Shown one piece after another: positions 18,501-24,045 of a stretch of DNA of 64,000 nucleotides. The position numbers were made by a program, and so were the translations under genes. The stretch is from Flavobacteriales bacterium (lineage in GTDB: Bacteria > Bacteroidota > Bacteroidia > Flavobacteriales_F > PHOS-HE28). Each line of letters begins with the position of its first letter. Positions within the stretch are counted from its first letter, which is position 1. The notes beneath the pieces are model-generated. The model did no database searches and was not told where the DNA came from. It saw only the letters and a program-made list of their open reading frames with translations. The stretch spans positions 682,001 through 746,000 of the forward strand of contig JADJOI010000003.1 in the NCBI GenBank assembly GCA_016713875.1, given 5' to 3'.

Positions 18501-18943
18501 CCACCGCTTCCGGTCAGGAGTTGGCGAACTATCCGGCCACGGCCGCCGAGGTGATGGCGCAGTTCAACCCGCCGGTGGACGCCACGGCCTACTACAGCGA
18601 CCCCATGGCAGCACCCGCCAAACAGGTGGAGACCGTGAAGGGCCTCTTCTTCACCGTCCAGGTCGGCGTGTACTCCAAGCCGGTCGCGCTGGACAAGCTC
18701 TTCAACATCACCCCGCTCAACAGCGAGGCCATCGCCGGCGGCCGCATCCGCTACACCACCGGCATCTTCCGCGATCTGGACGTGGTGCGGGCACGCCGCG
18801 AGGACGCGGTGACCAAGGGGGTGAAGGACGCCTTCATCACGGCCTACCTCAACGGCAAGCGGATCCCTGTGGCCGAGGCTCGGGCGCTGCTGCAGCGGTT
18901 CGGGACCGAGGTGCTGGTGGATCCGGCGCTGGTGACGCCGTAG
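12518..18943 (+). CDS. Giant PorE-like envelope protein: TPR, propeller, regulatory domain, coiled coil, two SPOR-like domains
   Basis: 2,141 residues from the ATG coupled to plsY; an ATG at 12563 would place the signal peptide (RLAVLPLWLCAAFLAHGQ) right at the N-terminus. Domains in order: TPR repeats (about 40-145), a PD40/WD40-like propeller (about 215-345, with FPFMHPDGKSFYFASKG and MGGYDIFKS), a carboxypeptidase-regulatory-like beta domain (about 355-435), very long Ala/Glu/Arg-rich helices interrupted by Ala/Pro/Thr-rich linkers (about 840-1005 and 1415-1515), and two SPOR-like domains (VFSVQIGAFRDP about 1860; FFTVQVGVYSKP about 2045), both ending in an (F/Y)-(Y/L)-NGKRIP(L/V)AEAR block. 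The first three domains recall T9SS protein PorE, but the OmpA peptidoglycan-binding domain is absent. The SPOR-like pair probably anchors it to peptidoglycan (inference). Confidence 0.82.
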   Translation: MKPPTPASGTKARSSMMTRLAVLPLWLCAAFLAHGQGDKQLRAKADALFTEERFAEALPLYSQLVSLEPGDRRLNYHYGTCVLHGGGDREKAIGFLKYAAADPSIPALAWFWLGRAYHLNYRFTDALNAYQRFRGTGDAKAIAAHPVDALEQQCRNGQQLLSSLKEITVSSKVEVEDREFFRYYDLEGIGGRIVVTPDELKTPLDKKFTGRSLIHLPDKPGPIYFGSYGKDGKNGRDIYRTEILPNGTFAVPVRLAGFINTDQDEDFPFMHPDGKSFYFASKGHNSMGGYDIFKSAYDRGMDVFGRPENLDFAVNTPDEDLFYIVDGEGRQACFASARSSSQNMLHVYRVSTEQVPVVLTVLKGTFASAFDADDRKAHIIVEDGLTREVVADVRTDINGTYLISLPRSGRYRFLVEAGPTGRKHAGIVEVPRSDGPRAYRQELKLEDQGGQERLVIRNYFEEALEGDLVAMALEEIKRRARLDVGQAAAAPPVAQEQAPRSTDQLMNEAGFTGDRTAASVVADLKRSAQQDELHIKDLGDGSGAAFTLAQEAVLEAERSASVADDLVKQAVLITDTVARERLMREAALARARATDANAKARAAMRTGQDLDAERMATAQRSQRTATLATELGDALNAKQADRTLPLLVKAREHEEAAKGSGAGPDLVERVRREATEKELEATRTMAAARSKSSEESELRDRIGRLERELATAKGKTRQDEITRELTEQREQLGYLGQEVTKAYARARAAEAEVATMRTRGQLVAGLVKQPDLRPATRLDASAVEALAGRIAQNVQRIGGLAVDERYSGAAAELLAEEPAARYDWQLGEALAAAEPRASTAAAATERVTAEQAAARTIAAPTGQSQQAAPVQVAQPEGITAQEGDALASERPSASANGAAQVPAAPQVVEEAASADGAALPNGTLAQPDAPTAGQVVTGGADATHGADNARQEDATTSTSGEGVTSRDGTEGTQPVVQVPPTPQQIREDTRVADQGQGTLDAVPPTVSAEQQRFVLENEVAELQQLRAATRDRQERERVTARITEVRTRIDSLDAAIAAERIAAETTAQPVDSPEVVVISGTALELPAGLSDEELIELLTPGHAADVSRLEAVQDLDERVAALSDLSAILVDSIDVQVQRQLKLIEREPARSTEVLPRVDRLRNLKGAEEARAERLRSEAMRSDLLVTAAPGSGIDRGPMRSAGTISGTEAARYVAIAGRPTAVYASKLEVRSNEVGEAVALRDRDLGEMDLLQVRIDSLEAMLDTVQGKTYDRIRKDADRAIDDQLILRTEMGQRMAFITREELKAGRDSLKELGAQVARLGLAPDEPVLALARSEEGSSRTYAAEGDRLRRLADRKEDILARDSLYRLAYTAELQALAALDRAITAQAYISGDRFLRGEALTMAQVEERMFGPATAVAQVPAPERPGGAADAAVAAPATEPVRTDGVTPEARAEAPTTVAADTLVHVDEAPVAVADGPGTGPAADGAKPASSAGADQGSTAAVPGGAVPLDPAGQVRYSAFLTSDTLLTDGMSELLQEDETVLRDRAKGAMDRSASDQQLSVALADRAVAVRDSALTARKKARPELEREAVRLQTLSDSLHQASLLTAEEARSLEQRQREVAEAKAFAEKLKAFYYLSSEEHLLVMDNADHSRYFQAKVKAMEQQEAGTAAAEEAAGMKKLAEALVTEADQLERTAQVGQEAAAREQVATLRARSTLLAQRGDSLSAASQRLRGAAALNDGQAALYLQQLNDDRATGIMALEQRTRRTDPLLAEVRAGQIPGPVTAPGAPPREGAGALADATAIPTAAPAPVTAAPSPDGTRGLEITAEPLRRDVFDMAAVPLPRATPIPMEQPLPAGLVFSVQIGAFRDPVPQQVFSDLSPVTGERTTSGLIRYTAGLFTRFEAADEAKGTVRGRGYTDAFVVAFYNGKRIPLAEARRIAQGGGDLATTSPAARPTTEPAVPSATTPAPAPSSTPAPAPAATVQRPSELQPVPTASGQELANYPATAAEVMAQFNPPVDATAYYSDPMAAPAKQVETVKGLFFTVQVGVYSKPVALDKLFNITPLNSEAIAGGRIRYTTGIFRDLDVVRARREDAVTKGVKDAFITAYLNGKRIPVAEARALLQRFGTEVLVDPALVTP

Positions 18944-18944
18944 G

Positions 18945-18964
18945 GCGGTGCGACCGCTTATTTT
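18945..18964 (+). terminator. Possible short terminator after the giant gene
   Basis: GCGGT-GCG-ACCGC forms a 5-base-pair stem and is followed directly by TTATTTT. The stem is short. The T-rich run also supplies the -7 box of clpS. Confidence 0.4.
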
Positions 18965-18966
18965 CG
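18959..18966 (+). promoter_or_regulatory. clpS: -7 promoter box TATTTTCG for clpS
   Basis: Good TAnnTTTG-type match 16 bases before the clpS ATG, overlapping the T-run of the preceding hairpin. Confidence 0.5.
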
Positions 18967-18982
18967 CGCCATCCCGACCCCG

Positions 18983-19264
18983 ATGGCGCACGTCACCGAA
19001 CCTGAGGAGGCCCTGCTCGTTGAGCTGCTCTGCGAGCATGGTCCGCAGCGTGAACTGCTGCTGCACAACGACGATGTGAACACCTTCGACCATGTGATCG
19101 GTTCGTTGGTGGCCGTCTGCAGGCACGACCCGATCCAAGCCGAACAATGCGCCTGGATCGTGCACTACAGCGGCAAGTGCAGCGTGAAGCGCGGCACCTT
19201 CGACACGCTGGAGCCCATGTGCGTGGCCCTGCTGGACCGCGGCCTCTCCGCCACCATCCAATGA
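18983..19264 (+). CDS. clpS: ATP-dependent Clp protease adaptor ClpS
   Basis: 93 residues. ClpS delivers N-degron substrates to ClpAP-type proteases. The core shows LHNDDVNTFDHVIGSLVAV (about 33-51) and QAEQCAWIVHYSGKCSVKRG (about 60-80). These match the conserved NDD substrate-binding segment and the AxxxAxxVHxxGxxxxxxG helix of the family. It ends in an ATGA overlap with the M48 protease gene. In other Bacteroidota, clpS commonly follows prmA (recollection); here two very large genes and plsY lie between them. Confidence 0.93.
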   Translation: MAHVTEPEEALLVELLCEHGPQRELLLHNDDVNTFDHVIGSLVAVCRHDPIQAEQCAWIVHYSGKCSVKRGTFDTLEPMCVALLDRGLSATIQ

Positions 19265-20061
19265 CCATGGTGGTGCCCCGCGCTGCAGTCCTCACGGCCC
19301 TGGTGGTCGCATCCGGATGTTCTTCGGTGCCCATCACCGGCCGAAGCCAGCTGAACCTGCTGCCGGAGAGCGAGATGATGGGCATGTCGCTGACGGCCTA
19401 TCAGGAGTTCCTGCAGCAGAACCAGGTACTGTCGGCCACCGACGCCCGCGCGGCCCAGGTGCGCCGCATCGGCGATCGGCTCGCCCAGGCCGCTACGAGC
19501 TACCTCTCAAACGTGGGCGCCTCGGACCGGGTCGCCGGGTTCCAGTGGGAGTTCAACACGGTGAACGACCCCACGGTGAACGCCTGGTGCATGCCTGGCG
19601 GCAAGGTGGTGGTGTACACCGGCATCCTGCCGGTGACCCAGGACGATGCCGGACTGGCGGTGGTGATGGGGCACGAGATCGCTCACGCGATCGCCCGCCA
19701 CGGCAACGAACGGATGAGCCAGGCCCTCGCCATCCAGGGGGCGGGCATGACGTTGGAGGCGCTGACGGCGTCGAAGCCTGGGCTCACGCGGGACATCTTC
19801 CTCCAGTCGTACGGCATCGGCAGTCAGTTGGGCATGCTGGCGTACAGCCGCAAGCACGAGACGGAGGCCGACAAGATGGGCCTGGTGTTCATGGCGATGG
19901 CCGGTCACGATACGCGCAGCGCCCCGGCCTTCTGGCAGCGCATGGCGGCCGGGGGCGGTGCCAAGCCGCCCGAGTTCCTCAGCACCCACCCGAGCGACGA
20001 GACCCGGGTGCACGACCTGGAGGCGTACATGCCCGAGGCGCTCAAGTATTACAAGCCCTGA
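19261..20061 (+). CDS. M48 family metalloprotease lipoprotein
   Basis: 266 residues. The N-terminus (AAVLTALVVASGCSSVPITG) is a lipoprotein signal with lipobox ASGC. The zinc site is HEIAH (about residue 138), with the third ligand in RKHETEADKMG (about 199). GGKVVVYTGIL and FLSTHPSDETRVHDLE also match M48 proteases of the BepA/LoiP type, which degrade or assist misassembled outer-membrane proteins in the periplasm. The start overlaps the clpS stop (ATGA), so the two are translationally coupled. The tRNA-Arg promoter lies just downstream. Confidence 0.92.
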   Translation: MTMVVPRAAVLTALVVASGCSSVPITGRSQLNLLPESEMMGMSLTAYQEFLQQNQVLSATDARAAQVRRIGDRLAQAATSYLSNVGASDRVAGFQWEFNTVNDPTVNAWCMPGGKVVVYTGILPVTQDDAGLAVVMGHEIAHAIARHGNERMSQALAIQGAGMTLEALTASKPGLTRDIFLQSYGIGSQLGMLAYSRKHETEADKMGLVFMAMAGHDTRSAPAFWQRMAAGGGAKPPEFLSTHPSDETRVHDLEAYMPEALKYYKP

Positions 20062-20081
20062 TCGGGGTTCTCCGGATCCGT

Positions 20082-20089
20082 TATCTTCG
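20082..20089 (+). promoter_or_regulatory. -7 promoter box TATCTTCG for tRNA-Arg
   Basis: TATCTTCG lies 14 bases before the tRNA 5' end. Confidence 0.5.
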
Positions 20090-20103
20090 CAGCCGCTTTT
20101 GCT

Positions 20104-20177
20104 GGACCCGTAGCTCAATTGGATAGAGCATCTGACTACGGATCAGAAGGTTTGGGGTTCGAATCCCTACGGGTCCG
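20104..20177 (+). tRNA. tRNA-Arg (anticodon ACG)
   Basis: Acceptor stem GGACCCG pairs with CGGGTCC. The D arm has GCTC...GAGC, the anticodon stem TCTGA/TCAGA encloses the loop CTACGGA (ACG, reading CGN codons as inosine), and the T arm contains GGTTCGAATCC. The CCA end is not encoded. A promoter box precedes it and a terminator follows. Confidence 0.95.
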
Positions 20178-20186
20178 CCGATCGAT

Positions 20187-20212
20187 GAGGGCGCCTTCGG
20201 GCGCCCTTCTTC
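20187..20212 (+). terminator. Terminator after tRNA-Arg
   Basis: GGGCGCC-TTCG-GGCGCCC, a 7-base-pair stem with a stable UUCG tetraloop, followed by TTCTTCG. It may also serve the convergent small membrane protein gene. Confidence 0.75.
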
Positions 20213-20224
20213 GTTGGGGACCGT

Positions 20225-20473
20225 TCAAGCAGGGCCGGCGCCCTTGCGGACCAGCAGCCGGTAGAGCCCCGGCAGCGAGAACAGCACCCAGGCGCACTCC
20301 AGGATGATGAATCCCCATTGCACGGCCCGGATCGCATCGACCGCCAGCAGCAGCGCGCCCAGCAGGTTCAGAAGCAGGTAGGTGGGCGAATCGCCCTTGA
20401 TCCGGCCGGTCTGCGACAGGGCGTAGGCCGCCAGCAGCAAGGCGGCACCGATGAGCTGGGGGAGTTGCGACAT
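20225..20473 (-). CDS. CBU_0592-like small membrane protein
   Basis: 82 residues with three predicted membrane segments: LIGAALLLAAYALSQ, YLLLNLLGALLLAVDAIRA and WGFIILECAWVLFSLPGLY. The pattern of Gly and Asn around the second helix resembles the CBU_0592 family of small membrane proteins, whose function is unknown. A TATCTTGG box lies 4 bases before the start, so the transcript is nearly leaderless. Divergent from ychF. Confidence 0.75.
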   Translation of the reverse strand: MSQLPQLIGAALLLAAYALSQTGRIKGDSPTYLLLNLLGALLLAVDAIRAVQWGFIILECAWVLFSLPGLYRLLVRKGAGPA

Positions 20474-20477
20474 GCCG

Positions 20478-20485
20478 CCAAGATA
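20478..20485 (-). promoter_or_regulatory. -7 promoter box TATCTTGG for the small membrane protein gene
   Basis: Reads TATCTTGG on the reverse strand, 4 bases before the ATG. Confidence 0.45.
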
Positions 20486-20504
20486 GCCGGGCGTGCGAAG
20501 GGGC

Positions 20505-20512
20505 TATCTTCG
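20505..20512 (+). promoter_or_regulatory. ychF: -7 promoter box TATCTTCG for ychF
   Basis: TATCTTCG lies 18 bases before the ychF ATG. It forms a divergent promoter pair with the box at 20478-20485. Confidence 0.5.
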
Positions 20513-20530
20513 CGCGCCTTTTGAACGACC

Positions 20531-21628
20531 ATGGGACTGAAATGCGGCATCGTCGGCCTGCCTAACGTGGGCAAGAGCACTCTGTTCAACTGCCTCAGCA
20601 ACGCCAAGGCCCAGGCGGCGAACTTCCCCTTCTGCACCATTGAGCCCAACGTGGGCACCATCACCGTGCCCGACGCGCGCCTCAACAAGCTCGCCGACCT
20701 GGTGAAGCCCCAGCGCATCGTGCCCACCACGGTGGAGATCGTGGACATCGCCGGCCTGGTGAAGGGCGCCAGCAAGGGCGAGGGCCTCGGCAACCAGTTC
20801 CTGGGCAACATCCGCGAGTGCGATGCCATCCTGCACGTGTTGCGCTGCTTCGACGACCCCAACGTGGTGCACGTGGACGGCAGCGTGGACCCTGTGCGCG
20901 ACAAGGAAGTGATCGACATCGAGCTGCAACTGAAGGACCTGGAGACCGTGGAGGCCCGCATCAAGAAGGTGGAGAAGCAGGCCCAGATCGGGGAGAAGGA
21001 GGCCAAGCGCCGGTTCGAGCTGCTCACCCGCATCCGCGAGGCCCTGTTGAAGGGGCAGAGCGCCCGCACCGTGGTCACGGTGAACGATGATCCGGCCCTG
21101 CTGAGCGAGTTCCAGCTGCTCACCACCAAGCCGGTGATGTACGTGTGCAACGTGGACGAGAAGAGCGCCACCACGGGAAACCGGTATGTGGATGCGGTGA
21201 AGACCGCCGTGGCCGACGAGAACGCCGAGGTCATCTTCGTCACCGCCGCCATCGAGGCCGAGATCGCCAGCCTGGAGACGCCGGAGGAACGCGAGATGTT
21301 CCTCAAGGACATCGGCCTCGATGAGCCCGGGGTGAACAAGCTCATCCGCGCCGCCTACCACCTGCTGAAGCTGCAGACCTACTTCACCGCCGGTGTACAG
21401 GAGGTGCGCGCCTGGACCATCCACCAGGGCGACACGGGCCCCAAGGCCGCCGGCGTCATCCACACCGATTTCGAGAAGGGCTACATCCGCGCCGAGGTCA
21501 TCGGCTTCGACGACTACATCACCCTGGGCAGTGAGCCCGCCTGCCGCGCCGCCGGCAAGCTGCGCACCGAAGGGAAGGAGTACATCGTGAAGGACGGGGA
21601 TGTGATGCACTTCCTCTTCAACGTGTAG
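20531..21628 (+). CDS. ychF: Redox-regulated ATPase YchF (Obg family)
   Basis: 365 residues, the normal length. YchF is a ribosome-associated P-loop ATPase implicated in translation and stress control. The P-loop GLPNVGKSTLFN is at residues 9-20, switch NFPFCTIEPNVG at about 34 and DIAGLVKGASKGEGLGNQFL at about 73; a coiled-coil insertion follows. The C-terminal TGS domain (from about 282) contains TYFTAGVQEVRAWT and FEKGYIRAEVI. A hairpin follows the stop. Confidence 0.97.
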   Translation: MGLKCGIVGLPNVGKSTLFNCLSNAKAQAANFPFCTIEPNVGTITVPDARLNKLADLVKPQRIVPTTVEIVDIAGLVKGASKGEGLGNQFLGNIRECDAILHVLRCFDDPNVVHVDGSVDPVRDKEVIDIELQLKDLETVEARIKKVEKQAQIGEKEAKRRFELLTRIREALLKGQSARTVVTVNDDPALLSEFQLLTTKPVMYVCNVDEKSATTGNRYVDAVKTAVADENAEVIFVTAAIEAEIASLETPEEREMFLKDIGLDEPGVNKLIRAAYHLLKLQTYFTAGVQEVRAWTIHQGDTGPKAAGVIHTDFEKGYIRAEVIGFDDYITLGSEPACRAAGKLRTEGKEYIVKDGDVMHFLFNV

Positions 21629-21634
21629 GAAGTC

Positions 21635-21655
21635 GAACAGGCGTCCCGCCTGTTC
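21635..21655 (+). terminator. Hairpin after ychF
   Basis: GAACAGGCG-TCC-CGCCTGTTC forms a perfect 9-base-pair stem 6 bases after the ychF stop. No T-run follows, so it may stabilise the 3' end rather than terminate alone. Confidence 0.5.
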
Positions 21656-21787
21656 CTGGTCACAGCCCTCCCAAGGCAGCCCTCCAGCACAGGGCCATGG
21701 GGATCCTTGCCCGCGTCATCTCCTGAACGAACGCCACCTTCAGCACGAGCACCGTTCGTCCCGTGACGGGTGCAGTTTCGCTGCGGT

Positions 21788-21795
21788 TACCTTGC
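21788..21795 (+). promoter_or_regulatory. -7 promoter box TACCTTGC for the M3 peptidase
   Basis: TACCTTGC lies 10 bases before the ATG. Confidence 0.45.
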
Positions 21796-21805
21796 GGTCC
21801 CTTTG

Positions 21806-23942
21806 ATGGAACCCATGTACAGAACCCTTCCCCCGATCGCGGCCCTGGCCTTGCTGGCCGCCTGTTCCCAAGCCCCCGAACCCACCACGAGCACCATGGA
21901 GACCGCCGTTTCCGACGCGCTCCTTGAGCGCAGCGACCTGCCCTTTTTCGCACCCGCCTTCGACAAGGTCACCGATGCGGAGTTCCGCCCGGCGATCCTG
22001 GAGGCCATGAAGCGACACCTCGCCGAAGTGGACGCCATCGTGAACGATCCGAACGCGCCGACCTTCGAGAACACGATCGTGGCCCTGGAGCGCGCCGGTG
22101 GGTCCTACACCCGGGTGACCAACTGGTTCTACAACATGACCGGCAGCGCCACCAACGACAGTCTGCAAGCGGTGAAGGCCGACCTGGCGCCGCGGATGGC
22201 CGCGCATGCCGATGCGATCACCTTCAACGACAAGCTCTTTCAGCGCATCAAAGCCGTGTACGACCAGCGCGCCAGCATGAGCATGGAGCCGGTGGACGCC
22301 CGTCTGCTGGAGCGTTACTACGCGCGCTTCGTGCGCGCAGGCGCCCTGCTGGACGCGGCCGGCAAGGAGCGCATGAAGGCCCTCAACGGCGAAGAGGCCG
22401 AGCTCACCACGAAGTTCGAGGACAACATCCTGAAGGAGCGGAGCGCGTCGGCCATCGTGGTGGACGAGGTGAAGCAGCTGGAGGGCATGAGCCCCGAGGG
22501 GATCGAGGCGGCCGCGGCCGCAGCCAACGCAAAGGGACATGCAGGCAAGTGGCTCATCGACCTGCGCAACACCACCACACAACCGGCCCTGGCCGAGCTG
22601 AAGGACCGCGGCCTGCGTGAGCGGATCATGAAGGCCTCGCTCGCCCGCAACGGCCGTGGGAATGAGTTCGACAACAAGGCCATCATCGCCCGCCTCGCCC
22701 AATTGCGCGCTGAGAAGGCGAAGCTGCTCGGCTTCCCCAGCTGGGCGCACTATGTGATGGACGACCAGATGGCCAAGAGCCCGGACCGCGCGCTGAAGCT
22801 GATGGCCGACATGGCCCCGGCCGCCGCCGCCAACGCCCGCAAGGAGGCCGCCAAGCTGCAGGCCATCGTGGACAAGCAGGGGGGAGGCTTCACCGTGGCC
22901 TCCTGGGACTGGGACCTCTATGCCGAGCAGGTGCGCAAGGCCGAATACGACCTCGATGAGGCGGCCGTGAAGCCCTACCTCGAGTTCGAGAGCGTGTTGC
23001 AGAACGGCGTCTTCTTTTCGGCTGAGCGCCTGTTCGGTCTGCGCTTCAAGGAGCGCAAAGACCTGCCGGTCTACCACCCGGATGTGCGCGTCTTCGACAT
23101 CATCGACACCACCGGCGAGGTCATCGGCCTGTTCTACGGCGACTATTACGCCCGCGACAACAAGAACGGCGGCGCGTGGATGAGCAGCTTCGTGGACCAG
23201 AGCACCCTGCTGGGCCAGCAGCCCGTGATCACGCAGAACTGCAACTACGTGAAGCCCGCCGCCGGCCAGCCCTGCCTGCTGAGCTGGGATGACGTGACCA
23301 CGCTCTTCCACGAGTTCGGCCACGCGTTGCACGGCATGCTGAGCGCAGAAGTACCCGAAGTTCGCCGGCACCAACACCAGCACCGACTTCGTGGAGTTCC
23401 CCAGCCAGGTGAACGAGAACTGGGCGCTGGTGCCCGAGGTGCTGAACAACTATGCGAAGCACTGGAAGACCGGGGAGGCCATCCCTGCCGCGCTGGCCGA
23501 TAAGCTGCGCAAGGCCAGCCGCTTCAACCAGGGCTACGCCACCACCGAGTACCTGGCCGCTGCGCTGCTCGACCTCGAATGGCACAGCCTGCCCGCCGAT
23601 GCCCCACTGGTGACCGATGTGGAGGCCTTCGAGAGAACGGCGTTGCAGAAGTACGGGCTCGATATCGCCGAGGTGCCGCCGCGCTACCGCAGCTGCTACT
23701 TCAGCCACGCGTGGACCGGCTACGCCGCCAACTACTACGCCTACCTGTGGAGCGAGGTGATGGACGCCGACGCCTACGCCTGGTTCACCGCCAACGGCGG
23801 CATGACCCGCTCCAACGGCGACCGGTTCCGCCGCACGGTGCTCAGCCAGGGCGGCAGCAAGGCCGAGGCCGAGCTCTACCGCGACCTCACCGGCCGCGAC
23901 CCCGGCGTGGAGCCGCTGCTGGTGAAGCGCGGGTTGAGGTAG
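21806..23942 (+). CDS. M3 family peptidyl-dipeptidase (Dcp-like) lipoprotein, frameshifted near 23345
   Basis: About 712 residues after repair. A lipoprotein signal (LPPIAALALLAACSQ) begins the protein, placing it in the periplasm or outer membrane. The zinc site FHEFGHALHG is at about residue 500. The first frame runs through LHGMLSA at about 23347, then reads out of frame. The continuation KYPKFAGTNTSTDFVEFPSQ starts at 23349 in the +1 frame and runs to 23942, ending ALLVKRGLR-like. By comparison with the E. coli Dcp segment LHGLFARQRYATLSGTNT, two bases seem missing from a GC repeat (AGCGCAG for AGCGCGCAG). The enzyme would remove C-terminal dipeptides. The rest looks intact, so assembly error is a serious possibility. 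Confidence 0.85.
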
Positions 23943-24033
23943 GGCAGCGAGTTCCGGTCGAAGGTGATCGGGCGCTGAAGGCCCGGTTGACAGCCTCCAT
24001 CTATGCAGGACGCGGTTGGCCCCGCCCACCGTG

Positions 24034-24041
24034 TACCTTGC
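24034..24041 (+). promoter_or_regulatory. -7 promoter box TACCTTGC for the metalloprotease
   Basis: TACCTTGC lies 4 bases before the ATG at 24046 and argues against the in-frame ATG at 24016. Confidence 0.45.
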
Positions 24042-24045
24042 TTCC

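Noticed and set aside
24016..24045. Upstream in-frame ATG for the metalloprotease
   Set aside because: The extension would add MAPPTVYLAS before the signal peptide and would be encoded by the promoter box, so the ATG at 24046 is preferred.
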